Positions 1-6,513 of a stretch of 7,150 nucleotides of DNA are shown here, in pieces. Numbering within the stretch: the first letter of the stretch is position 1; the number at the start of each line of letters is the position of its first letter. The position numbers and the translations under genes are program-made. Origin of the DNA: Tagaea sp. Lineage in GTDB: Bacteria > Pseudomonadota > Alphaproteobacteria > CACIAM-22H2. The stretch is from contig JAMNXK010000100.1 of the NCBI GenBank assembly GCA_023653245.1, positions 1 to 7,150 of the forward strand, written 5' to 3'. Under the pieces are notes generated by a model. It was not told where the DNA came from. It saw only the letters and a list, made by a program, of their open reading frames with translations, and searched no databases.

Positions 1-1544
1 AGATCGTCGATCCCGAGCTCGGTCAACGCCGCGAGTGCGGCGTTCAGCTGCCCCTCCCCGCCGTCGACCAGCACGAGATCGGGCCAAGTGCCCGAGGCGC
101 GCTCGGGGTCCTCGCGCAGCGCGCGGCCGAAGCGCCGCTCGAACACTTCGCGCATCATGGCGAAATCGTCGCCGCCGCCGGCCGTGTCGGACTTGCCCTC
201 GCCCTTGATGTTGAACTTGCGGTACTGGTTCTTGACGAACCCGTCCGGTCCCGCGACGACCATGGCGCCCAGCGCGTGCGCGCCTTGGATATGGCTGTTG
301 TCGTAGATCTCGATGCGCGCGGGCGGCGCTTCCAGCCCGAACGTCTCGGCCACGCCGGCGAGCAGCTTGGCTTGCGCGCCGGTCTCGGCCATGCGCCGGG
401 CCAGCGTCTCGCGCGCGTTGGCGAGCGCGTGCTCGACCGGCTTGCGCTTTGCGCCGCGTTCGGGGACCAGAATGCGCACGCGCCGCCCGGCTTTCTCGCC
501 CAACGCGCGTTCGAGCAATTCGCGCTCGGGCGGCTCGTGGCTGAGCGCCAGGAAGGGCGGCGGGGGCTTGTCGTCGTAGAACTGCCCCAAGAAGGCCTGC
601 AGGATGTCGGCTTCTTCTTGCGTCTTGTCGTGGCGCGGAAAATAGGCGCGATTGCCGTAGTTGCGCCCGCCGCGGAAGAAGAAGACCTGCAGGCAGGCTT
701 GCCCGCCCTCCGACGCCAAAGCCACGACGTCGCAATCGCCCAGATCGTCGAGGTTGATGTCCTGGCGCGCCTGCACGGCCGTGAGCGCGCGGATGCGGTC
801 GCGATACATCGCCGCCGTCTCGAAATCCATGGCGTCGGAGGCCGCTTGCATGCGCGTGGCGAGGGCCTCTTGCGCCTCGCGCGAGCGGCCTTCGAGGAAA
901 TCCTTGGCCTCGGCGATGAGGCCGGCGTAGTCGGCCCGGCTCACCCGGCCCACGCACGGGGCCGAGCAGCGCTTGATCTGATGCAGCAAGCACGGCCGCG
1001 TGCGCGCGGAGAACACCGAATCCGAGCACGAGCGCAGCAGGAAGGCGCGCTGCAGCGCCGTCAGCGTCTGGTTGACCGACCCCGCCGAGGCGAAGGGTCC
1101 GTAATAGCTGCCCTTGCGGTCGCGGCTGCCGCGATGCTTGGCGAGCTGGGGGAAGTCGTGATCTTCGATCAGCGCGATAAACGGAAACGACTTGTCGTCG
1201 CGCAAGAGCACGTTGTAGCGCGGCTTCAGGCGCTTGATCAGATTGCTTTCGAGCAGCAGCGCCTCGACTTCTGTATGCGTCGAGACGATCTCCAATCGCC
1301 TTGTCTCGGCGACCATGCGCAGCAGACGATGCGGCAGACGATGGAACTGCAGATATTGCGACACGCGGCGCTTCAGATCGCGCGCCTTGCCGACATAAAG
1401 CGCATCGCCCTTGGCGTCGAGCATCCGGTACACGCCCGGACTGCCCGGCAGCGTGGCGAGGCCCGCGCGCAGCACGGCCGCCCCTTCCGCGGCGACCGCG
1501 GGCGGTTCGTCGAAAGCGATCTCGTCGGAATCGAATTCGGCCAT
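1..1544 (-). CDS. uvrC: UvrABC excinuclease subunit C (3' end cut by window edge)
   Basis: UvrC makes the two incisions flanking a DNA lesion in nucleotide excision repair, after UvrB loading, in the cytoplasm. About 514 residues are visible; family members are usually about 600-650, so the C-terminal end, including the helix-hairpin-helix region, lies outside. The start is the ATG at 1544-1542, preceded by AAAGGG as ribosome binding site. Domains in order: GIY-YIG nuclease (GVY at 37-39, YVGKA at 50-54), which makes the 3' cut; four cysteines C173, C185, C193, C197 whose spacing matches the iron-sulfur ligands reported for E. coli UvrC; UVR helix pair for UvrB binding at about 222-256; then the RNase H-like nuclease for the 5' cut, with D415 in DNSH, GDDFAMM near 458-464 and D494 in VDGGEGQL. 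The catalytic histidine further on is not in the window. The gene stands apart from ilvE, with a 358-bp gap upstream. Identity is secure. Confidence 0.98.
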   Translation of the reverse strand, partial: MAEFDSDEIAFDEPPAVAAEGAAVLRAGLATLPGSPGVYRMLDAKGDALYVGKARDLKRRVSQYLQFHRLPHRLLRMVAETRRLEIVSTHTEVEALLLESNLIKRLKPRYNVLLRDDKSFPFIALIEDHDFPQLAKHRGSRDRKGSYYGPFASAGSVNQTLTALQRAFLLRSCSDSVFSARTRPCLLHQIKRCSAPCVGRVSRADYAGLIAEAKDFLEGRSREAQEALATRMQAASDAMDFETAAMYRDRIRALTAVQARQDINLDDLGDCDVVALASEGGQACLQVFFFRGGRNYGNRAYFPRHDKTQEEADILQAFLGQFYDDKPPPPFLALSHEPPERELLERALGEKAGRRVRILVPERGAKRKPVEHALANARETLARRMAETGAQAKLLAGVAETFGLEAPPARIEIYDNSHIQGAHALGAMVVAGPDGFVKNQYRKFNIKGEGKSDTAGGGDDFAMMREVFERRFGRALREDPERASGTWPDLVLVDGGEGQLNAALAALTELGIDD

Positions 1545-1643
1545 TGCCCTTTGCGTTACCCGGCCGGCGGGCGCGCTTCAAGCTGTGGCGCGCGGGCGAC
1601 ACCCCTGCCTTGAGGGGAGCAAACCCGGTTTTGCGGTTCCAGG

Positions 1644-1678
1644 CTATCCACCAAAGCTGTGGATATCTATGTGGAGAA
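1644..1678. promoter_or_regulatory. Cluster of three DnaA-box-like 9-mers
   Basis: Compared with the E. coli consensus TTATCCACA (reverse complement TGTGGATAA), CTATCCACC at 1644-1652 matches 7 of 9, TGTGGATAT at 1658-1666 matches 8 of 9, and TGTGGAGAA at 1670-1678 matches 8 of 9. The first two form a perfect 7-bp inverted repeat, TATCCAC/GTGGATA, with a 7-nt spacer. A looser fourth match (7 of 9), TGTGCACAA, lies at 1861-1869. The cluster is 100-135 bp upstream of uvrC. DnaA binding at an origin or as a regulator of uvrC are both possible; neither is shown. Confidence 0.4.
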
Positions 1679-1822
1679 CCACCGGTCACCCCCGACGGAA
1701 TCGCTATTTCCCGCGCCTCGAAGCGGATTGCCCAAAGAATGGGCGGCAAAATGCAAGCCTTTGATTTAGAACGGTTCGGGCGACGGCATCGGTCACTTTG
1801 ACGTAACTTGTCATTAAGAATT

Positions 1823-1842
1823 GGCGGATTTCCGCCGTTTTT
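1823..1842. terminator. Short GC hairpin with T tract, possible bidirectional terminator
   Basis: GGCGG (1823-1827) pairs with CCGCC (1832-1836) around the loop ATTT, followed on the plus strand by GTTTTT (1837-1842). Read on the minus strand, the hairpin lies about 67 bases after the stop of the small ORF downstream of ilvE and is followed by AATTCTTAAT, a weak T-rich tail. The only gene context for it is the minus-strand ilvE transcript, yet the better T tract is on the plus strand, where no gene ends. The stem is only 5 bp, so this is a tentative call. Confidence 0.35.
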
Positions 1843-1902
1843 GTGACGCGCCCTTCCCCGTGTGCACAACTTCTACGAATGCCCCGACCGGACGAAACGG
1901 GC

Positions 1903-2106
1903 TTACCGCGCGGGCCCGTCGTCGATTTTGGCGCGCGCCAAGGCCTCGGCGCTGCGCGAGATCTCGCGTTCGCGTTCGGCCCGGGCGAGGGTTTGGGAAT
2001 CGCGGCCGAACAACCGCCACAGCGGATCGAGCAGGCGATGGCCCTTGGCCGGGTCCGGGCTGCGCGCCGCCAATTCGGCGCGCAGACGGTCGAGCCGCTC
2101 AGCCAA
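1903..2106 (-). CDS. Small hypothetical protein, 67 aa, overlapping the ilvE stop
   Basis: I do not recognise this protein. The frame opens with TTG at 2106-2104, eight bases inside the end of ilvE (shared bases TTGGCTGA), and ends with TAA at 1905-1903; there is no internal ATG. It starts MAERLDRLRAEL and is rich in Arg, Ala, Glu and Leu, with no membrane segment, signal peptide or cysteine, so it is probably a small cytoplasmic mostly helical protein. About 57 of 67 codons end in G or C, like the surrounding real genes, which supports coding. The overlap suggests translation coupled to ilvE, but no clear Shine-Dalgarno sequence precedes the TTG. Two other minus-strand frames cross this area and look like shadows. 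It may still be untranslated sequence. Confidence 0.45.
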   Translation of the reverse strand: MAERLDRLRAELAARSPDPAKGHRLLDPLWRLFGRDSQTLARAEREREISRSAEALARAKIDDGPAR

Positions 2107-2986
2107 GCTTCACGTCGATTTCGCCGCGCGTCGCTTTGCCGAAATCGTCCATCAGCGCCGCGGTGATCGCACCCGGCGTGAATTTGTAGTCGCCGATTTC
2201 CGAGACGGGCGTCACCTCGGCGGCCGTGCCGGTCAGGAACACTTCCTGGGCCTTGGCGAGCTCGTCGGGCCAAATCGCGCGCTCGACGACTTGGATCTGG
2301 CGGTTCTTGGCGAGGCCGATCACCGTGCGCCGGGTGATGCCGTCGAGAAAGCAATCGGGCTTGGGCGTGTGCAGCACGCCGTCGATCGCCATGAAGAAAT
2401 TGGCGCCCGTCGCTTCGGCGACCTGGCCGCGCCAATCGAGCATCAGCGCGTCGGCATAGCCTTGCGCCTCCGCCTCGTGTTTGGAGATGGTGCAGATCAT
2501 GTAGAGACCCGCGGCCTTGGACGAGGTCGGCGCGGTGTTGGGCGCGGGGCGCGCGTATTTCGCCCAGGTCAGGCGGATGCCCTTGTCCTTGTCGGCGAAG
2601 TAGCTGCCCCAGGCCCAGGTCGCGATGGCGAGATGGATCTTCGATTGCTGGGCGGAGACGCCCATCATCTCCGACCCGCGCCAGGCGATCGGGCGCACAT
2701 AACAATCCGGCGCGCCGTTGGCCGCGACGGTTTCCATCGTCGCCGCGTCGATCTGCTCGACCGTGTAGGGAATCTCGAAGCCCAGGATGCGCGCGGAATC
2801 GAGCAGCCGCTGGGAGTGTTCGCGCAGCTTGAACACCTTGCCGCCATAGGCGCGCTCGCCCTCGAACACGGCCGAAGCGTAGTGAACGGCATGGGTCAAG
2901 ACGTGCAGCTTCGCCTCGCGCCAAGGCGTGAGTTTGCCGTCGAACCAGATCCAGCCGTCGCGGTCGTCGTAGGGCACCAGGGCCAT
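2099..2986 (-). CDS. ilvE: Branched-chain amino acid aminotransferase
   Basis: This PLP enzyme transfers an amino group between glutamate and the 2-oxo acids of leucine, isoleucine and valine, the last step of their synthesis, in the cytoplasm. It has 295 residues, normal for class IV (fold-type IV) aminotransferases. K157 in SSKAAGLY is the expected PLP lysine; E191 in VAEATGANFF is the glutamate facing the pyridine nitrogen; LTGTAAEVTP (251-260) is the cofactor phosphate-binding loop; YVRPIAW (96-102) and HYASAVFEGERAY (35-47) are typical family segments. The start is the ATG at 2986, preceded by GGGAG at a good distance. A longer frame to 3049 exists, but its extra 21 residues look unlike the family. 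ilvE is divergent from marR and followed by an overlapping small ORF. D-amino-acid aminotransferase or 4-amino-4-deoxychorismate lyase are relatives, but the motifs favour IlvE. Confidence 0.93.
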   Translation of the reverse strand: MALVPYDDRDGWIWFDGKLTPWREAKLHVLTHAVHYASAVFEGERAYGGKVFKLREHSQRLLDSARILGFEIPYTVEQIDAATMETVAANGAPDCYVRPIAWRGSEMMGVSAQQSKIHLAIATWAWGSYFADKDKGIRLTWAKYARPAPNTAPTSSKAAGLYMICTISKHEAEAQGYADALMLDWRGQVAEATGANFFMAIDGVLHTPKPDCFLDGITRRTVIGLAKNRQIQVVERAIWPDELAKAQEVFLTGTAAEVTPVSEIGDYKFTPGAITAALMDDFGKATRGEIDVKLG

Positions 2987-3126
2987 GGGTCGCTCCCGTA
3001 ATCGGAGTTTCGTTGCGTTATCGGCGTCGCCCGCGAAAGGGAACGCCAATTGGGACTTGCGCCAAGAAACACTCTTGCGTCATATATGTCAATAACACTG
3101 ACGTATCTTTCCCATGCCGAGTTCTC
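2987..3126. promoter_or_regulatory. Divergent promoter region between ilvE and marR
   Basis: These 140 bp separate the two head-to-head genes and contain a locally A/T-rich core at 3064-3110. On the minus strand a perfect TTGACA (3092-3087) points towards ilvE; 17 bases on is TTTCTT (3069-3064), a poor -10, so the promoter is plausible but not proven. On the plus strand, TATATG near 3083-3088 could be a -10 for marR, with only weak -35 candidates. The marR ATG at 3127 has no clear Shine-Dalgarno sequence. Confidence 0.5.
3084..3106. promoter_or_regulatory. 23-bp near-palindrome, candidate MarR operator
   Basis: ATATGTCA (3084-3091) and TGACGTAT (3099-3106) form an inverted repeat with 7 of 8 positions matching around a 7-nt spacer. 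MarR proteins are known to bind palindromes of roughly this size as dimers, commonly in their own promoter. The repeat ends 20 bases before the marR start codon and overlaps the TTGACA facing ilvE, a position suited to repression in both directions. Binding is an inference from position and symmetry. Confidence 0.45.
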
Positions 3127-3654
3127 ATGCCTGAATTGCGCCCCGGAATGCAGCACCTCTTCTTGCGCGACGAGGATCTGCGCCTCGGGATCGAGCTGCT
3201 GTTCTACGCCTATCGCGACTTCACCGCCGAGCCCGACCGGATGCTGGCCGAGATCGGCCTGGGCCGCGCGCATCACCGCGTGGTCTATTTCGTCGGACGC
3301 TATCCGGGGATCGTGGTCGGCGATTTGCTGGCGATCTTGCGCATCACCAAGCAGAGCCTGTCGCGCGTGCTGGGCGAGCTGATCCGCGAAGGCCATATCG
3401 TCCAGAAGCGCGGAACGGTCGACCGCCGCCAGCGCCGGCTGGAGCTGACGGAGACGGGGGCCGCACTCGAACGCAAGCTCACCGAGAACCAGCGCAAGCG
3501 CATCGCCGCGGCCTATCGCCTGGCGGGCGCCGGGGCCGTGGACGGATTCCGCCGGGTGATGACCAGCCTGATCGACGAGCGCGACCGCGCCAAGGTCGCG
3601 CAGGCGCCCGATCCCCCCGCGCCGCGCGCATCGACGACCGCGCGGCGCGCGTAG
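3127..3654 (+). CDS. MarR-family winged-helix transcriptional regulator (PetP-like position)
   Basis: A DNA-binding repressor or activator of 175 residues, within the normal MarR range. The N-terminal helix region (about 1-45) and C-terminal helix (about 117-155) would form the dimer interface. The winged helix-turn-helix spans about 48-115: the recognition part reads ILRITKQSLSRVLGELI (about 71-87), and the wing carries the family's basic DRRQRR signature before LELTETG. The start MPELRP at 3127 was chosen because the upstream extension of the frame to 3013 would run through the A/T-rich promoter and palindrome and looks non-protein. No strong ribosome binding site is seen. The last 20 residues are Pro/Ala/Arg-rich and probably disordered. 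It sits 15 bp before a response regulator gene, the same order as petP-petR in Rhodobacter capsulatus, where petR was reported to be needed for growth. The ligand is unknown. The fold is sure; orthology to PetP is a guess. Confidence 0.88.
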   Translation: MPELRPGMQHLFLRDEDLRLGIELLFYAYRDFTAEPDRMLAEIGLGRAHHRVVYFVGRYPGIVVGDLLAILRITKQSLSRVLGELIREGHIVQKRGTVDRRQRRLELTETGAALERKLTENQRKRIAAAYRLAGAGAVDGFRRVMTSLIDERDRAKVAQAPDPPAPRASTTARRA

Positions 3655-3669
3655 TATGGTCGCGGCCCC

Positions 3670-4356
3670 ATGAGCGAAGGCGCCCATCTTCTCGTCGTCG
3701 ACGACGACACCCGCACGCGCGAGCTGCTGCGCCGGTTCCTGGCCGAGCGCGGCTATCGCGTGGCCACGGCCGCCGACGCCGCGGAGGCGCAAGCCCAGCT
3801 CGACGCCGTGGCGTTCGATCTGTTGGTGCTCGACGTGATGATGCCCGGCGAAGACGGGATGAGTTTCGTCAAGCGCATGCGCAACGCCCAGCGCCAGACG
3901 CCGGTCGTGCTGCTGACCGCGCGCGGGGAAACCGCCGACCGCATCGCGGGCCTCGCCTCGGGTGCGGACGACTATCTCGCCAAGCCCTTCGAACCCGAAG
4001 AGCTGCTCTTGCGCGTGCGCAACGTGCTGCGCCGCGCGCCTCCGCCCCTCTCCCAAGCGCCCAAGGCCGTGAGCTTCGGCCCGTTCAAATTCGATCTCGC
4101 GCGCGACGAGCTGACGCGCGGCGGCGAGCCCGTGCGCCTGACCACGGCCGAGACCTCGCTGCTCGAAACCCTGGCGGCCACGCCCAACGTGCCGGTGAGC
4201 CGCGAGGAATTGCTGCGCCGGTCGCGCCTGACCGGCGGGGCGCGCGCGGTCGACGTGACGGTGACGCGCCTGCGGCCCAAGATCGAGGACGATCCGCGCA
4301 ATCCGCGCCATCTGCAGACCGTGCGCGGCGCCGGTTACGTGCTGAGGGCCGATTGA
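3670..4356 (+). CDS. OmpR/PhoB-family DNA-binding response regulator
   Basis: A 228-residue two-component response regulator that would bind DNA after phosphorylation by the adjacent kinase. The receiver domain (about 5-120) has the acidic pocket D11-D12, the phospho-acceptor D55 in LLVLDVMMPG, the switch T83 in LLTARGE and K105 in AKPFEP. The C-terminal winged helix (about 133-226) contains TTAETSLLETL, the recognition helix VDVTVTRLRPKIEDDP (194-209) and the closing TVRGAGYVL. All residues needed for phosphorylation are present. The start ATG at 3670 lies 15 bp after the marR stop, with no good Shine-Dalgarno. Its stop TGA shares one base with the kinase start, so the two are translationally coupled and probably a cognate pair. 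PetR, ChvI and OmpR are relatives with the same architecture; targets cannot be read from the sequence. Confidence 0.95.
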   Translation: MSEGAHLLVVDDDTRTRELLRRFLAERGYRVATAADAAEAQAQLDAVAFDLLVLDVMMPGEDGMSFVKRMRNAQRQTPVVLLTARGETADRIAGLASGADDYLAKPFEPEELLLRVRNVLRRAPPPLSQAPKAVSFGPFKFDLARDELTRGGEPVRLTTAETSLLETLAATPNVPVSREELLRRSRLTGGARAVDVTVTRLRPKIEDDPRNPRHLQTVRGAGYVLRAD

Positions 4357-5681
4357 TGGGGCCGTTCGCCAACGCCATTCGCGGAATCATGCCGCGCTCG
4401 CTCTTCGCCCGCGCGCTGATCATCATCGTCGCACCCTTGGTGCTCGTGCAGATCGTCGCGGGCTTCGTGTTCTACGACCGCGTCTGGGAGACGGTGTCGC
4501 GCCGCCTGTCCAACGCGCTGGCGGGCGAGCTCGCCGCGGTCGTGCAGGCGCTCGGCCGCTATCCGTCCGATGCCGACCGGTCGTGGCTGTTCGACACGCA
4601 GCATCTGGCCAACGGCTCGGTCTATTCCTGGCGCGCGGGCGCGATCCTGGAGCGCACCGGCCCCAAACGGCCGGACACGATCCTCGAGGATTATCTCGTG
4701 CGCGCGATCGACGAGCGGGTGCGCCGGCCCTATCTGCTCGACGCCTGGAGCCATCCCGCCGACATCTCCATCGACGTGCAGCTGCCCGGCGGCGTGCTGC
4801 GCATGGAGGCGACGCGCCAGCGCGTGTTCACCACCAACGTCTACGTCTTCCTGCTGTTCATGGTCGGGAGTTCCTTGGTCTTGATCGCGGTCGCGTCGAT
4901 CTTCATGCGCAACCAGGTGCGCCCGATCCGGCGTCTGGCGGAGGCCGCCGAGGCCTTCGGCAAAGGCCGCGAGGACGCCGATTTCCGTCCCCACGGCGCC
5001 GCCGAAGTGCGCCAGGCGGCGGGCGCGTTCCTGACCATGCGCGAGCGCATCCGCCGGCACATCGCCCAGCGCACCGAGATGCTCGCGGGCATCAGCCACG
5101 ATCTGCGCACGCCGCTCACGCGCATGAAGCTCGAGCTGGCCATGCTCGGCGACCATCCGTCCGGCCCCGGCCTCAAATCCGACGTCGACGACATGGCGCG
5201 CATGGTCGAATCCTATCTCGCTTTCGTGCGCGGCGAAGGCGAGGAGAAGATCGAGGAGATCGATCTCGACCGCATGCTGGCCGAGATCGTCGGCGCGCAC
5301 GGGCGCGCGGGCGACGCCGTCGCCTACGACAGCCCCGGCGCGCTGGTCTGCGCGGGCCGTCCGCACGCGCTCAAGCGCTGCCTGAACAACCTGATCGCCA
5401 ACGCCGCGCGCCACGCCGCCCAAGTGCGCGTGACCGCCGAGCGGCGCGCGGCCGAGATCGAGATCCTGATCGACGACGACGGCCCCGGCATTCCCGCCGA
5501 GAAGCGCGAGGACGTGTTCAAGCCCTTCTTCCGCCTCGATCCCTCGCGCAACGCCCAGACCGGCGGCGTCGGCTTGGGCCTGACCATCGCGCTCGACGTG
5601 GTGCGCGGCCATGGCGGCGACATCCTTCTCGAGGAATCGCCGATGGGCGGGTTGCGCGCGCGCATCCGGATCCCGGTATGA
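4356..5681 (+). CDS. EnvZ-type membrane sensor histidine kinase
   Basis: An inner-membrane kinase of 441 residues, the likely partner of the preceding regulator. In order: first membrane segment about 18-40; an extracytoplasmic sensor of about 120 residues (41-160) that I cannot assign to a known fold; second membrane segment about 162-184; HAMP linker about 185-238, starting NQVRPIRRLAEAAEAFG; dimerisation domain with phospho-acceptor H248 in GISHDLRTPLTRMKLEL, where T252 keeps the HxxxT pattern linked to phosphatase activity; and the ATPase domain with N box LNNLIANAARHA (343-354), G1 DDDGPGIP (373-380), F box FKPFFRLD (388-395) and G2 GGVGLGLTIA (403-412). Every catalytic box is intact. 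ATG at 4356 is used because TGATG couples it to the regulator; a TTG one codon earlier is also in frame. Its stop overlaps the next start as ATGA. Confidence 0.95.
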   Translation: MGPFANAIRGIMPRSLFARALIIIVAPLVLVQIVAGFVFYDRVWETVSRRLSNALAGELAAVVQALGRYPSDADRSWLFDTQHLANGSVYSWRAGAILERTGPKRPDTILEDYLVRAIDERVRRPYLLDAWSHPADISIDVQLPGGVLRMEATRQRVFTTNVYVFLLFMVGSSLVLIAVASIFMRNQVRPIRRLAEAAEAFGKGREDADFRPHGAAEVRQAAGAFLTMRERIRRHIAQRTEMLAGISHDLRTPLTRMKLELAMLGDHPSGPGLKSDVDDMARMVESYLAFVRGEGEEKIEEIDLDRMLAEIVGAHGRAGDAVAYDSPGALVCAGRPHALKRCLNNLIANAARHAAQVRVTAERRAAEIEILIDDDGPGIPAEKREDVFKPFFRLDPSRNAQTGGVGLGLTIALDVVRGHGGDILLEESPMGGLRARIRIPV

Positions 5682-6508
5682 GCGACGCCTTCGCCGCCGC
5701 CTTGCGCGCGCGCTTCGGCGAGGAATTCCGCCTGCCCGACGGCACGGCGAACGCCGACGATCTGGCGCGCATGGCCGCGCGCCGCGTCATGCGCGCCTAT
5801 TCGGACCGGCCGGTGGACGAAGCACTGGTGCGCGCGCTGTGCGCCGTGGCGTTGTCGGCACCGAGCAAGAGCGATCTGCAACAGGCCGACATCCTGCGCG
5901 TGCGCGATCCGGCCAAGCGCGCCAAGCTCGCCGCGTGGGCCGGCGACAATCCATGGGTCGGGGCGGCACCCGTGTTCCTCGTGTTCCTGGCCAATGGAAG
6001 CCGCCAGCCCAAGCTCCACGCGCTGCGCGGGCATCCGTTCGTCAACGACCATCTCGACGCGTTCTTCAACGCGAGCGTGGACGCGGGCATCGCGTTGGCC
6101 ACCTTCGTCGCGGCGGCCGACGCGGCGGGCTTGGGCACGTGCCCGATCTCGGTGATCCGCAACAAGATCGCCGACGTTTCGGCGATGCTGGAACTGCCGG
6201 CGCGCGTGTTCCCGGTCGCCGGTCTGTGCGTCGGCTGGCCCGCCCATCCGGGCGGGATTTCGCCGCGCTTGCCCACGTCGCTCACCGTGCACGAGGATCG
6301 CTACGACGAGGGCGATCTGCCCGCCGCGATCGCCGACTACGACGCGCGCCGGAATCTCACCCGTCCCTACGCCAAGCAGCGCGACCCCGAGCGCTTCGGC
6401 GTGGCCGCTTCGTACGGCTGGTCGGAGGAGAAGGCGCGCCATTACGCCGCGCCCGAGCGCGCCGATTTCGGCGCGTTCGTGCGCAAAATCGGCTTCAAAC
6501 TGGACTGA
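5678..6508 (+). CDS. Nitroreductase-family FMN oxidoreductase
   Basis: A 276-residue flavoprotein expected to reduce nitroaromatics, quinones or flavins using NAD(P)H in the cytoplasm; the true substrate is unknown. The FMN-binding start of the fold is visible as RRVMRAYSDRPV (35-46), followed by LSAPSKSDLQQAD (59-71), which matches the flavin-contacting Ser-Pro-Ser/Asn-Leu-Gln segment; ASVDAGIALATFVAAADAAGLGTCPIS (132-158) is the usual core helix and glycine turn; and GWPAHPGGISPRLP (186-199) is the late motif seen in NfsA/Frp-like members. The C-terminal tail beyond residue 205 is long, closer to the NfsA-type than the minimal NfsB-type. The ATG at 5678 overlaps the kinase stop by four bases (ATGA), so translation is probably coupled. 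Linkage suggests shared expression with the two-component system. Confidence 0.88.
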   Translation: MSDAFAAALRARFGEEFRLPDGTANADDLARMAARRVMRAYSDRPVDEALVRALCAVALSAPSKSDLQQADILRVRDPAKRAKLAAWAGDNPWVGAAPVFLVFLANGSRQPKLHALRGHPFVNDHLDAFFNASVDAGIALATFVAAADAAGLGTCPISVIRNKIADVSAMLELPARVFPVAGLCVGWPAHPGGISPRLPTSLTVHEDRYDEGDLPAAIADYDARRNLTRPYAKQRDPERFGVAASYGWSEEKARHYAAPERADFGAFVRKIGFKLD

Positions 6509-6513
6509 ACGCG

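Larger units (their letters stand above)
1545..1902. other. Non-coding stretch between uvrC and the ilvE-distal small ORF
   Basis: No open frame here has the codon use of the neighbouring genes, and the stretch is visibly richer in A/T than they are. It holds the uvrC upstream region, a cluster of DnaA-box-like 9-mers (1644-1678), a hairpin with a T tract (1823-1842), and two weak inverted repeats: CCCCT/AGGGG at 1602-1617 and GCCCA/TGGGC at 1730-1744. The uvrC promoter must lie here if uvrC is transcribed alone, but I could not find a -35/-10 pair on the minus strand good enough to report. Confidence 0.7.

Noticed and set aside
276..1613. Open frame of 445 codons on the plus strand
   Set aside because: It lies antisense to uvrC, whose motifs are unmistakable. 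Its predicted protein is a monotonous Arg/Ala/Leu/Gly/His sequence typical of a shadow frame in GC-rich DNA.
1602..1617. CCCCT/AGGGG hairpin upstream of uvrC
   Set aside because: A 5-bp stem with no T tract and no position that suggests a regulatory role; expected by chance in GC-rich DNA.
1814..2020. 68-codon ATG-start frame on the minus strand in the ilvE-uvrC gap
   Set aside because: It overlaps the 1903-2106 frame. Its Arg/Pro-rich start looks like a frame shift of that frame, and part of it crosses the hairpin at 1823-1842.
1704..2924. Open frame of 406 codons on the minus strand, covering ilvE and running into the gap
   Set aside because: It is another frame of the ilvE strand with Arg-rich, motif-free sequence and no domain; ilvE explains most of it.
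1862..3001. Open frame of 379 codons on the plus strand opposite ilvE
   Set aside because: Antisense shadow of ilvE, with no recognisable motif and low-complexity composition.
2896..4311. Open frame of 471 codons on the minus strand
   Set aside because: It runs antisense to marR and the response regulator and across the divergent promoter; its composition is that of a shadow frame.
4335..5612. Open frame of 425 codons on the minus strand
   Set aside because: Antisense to the sensor kinase, with His/Ala/Arg-rich sequence and no domain.
4583..6508. Apparent 641-codon fusion ending in the nitroreductase
   Set aside because: The first part is the kinase region read in the wrong frame (Arg-rich nonsense). 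The real protein begins at the ATG at 5678 that overlaps the kinase stop.
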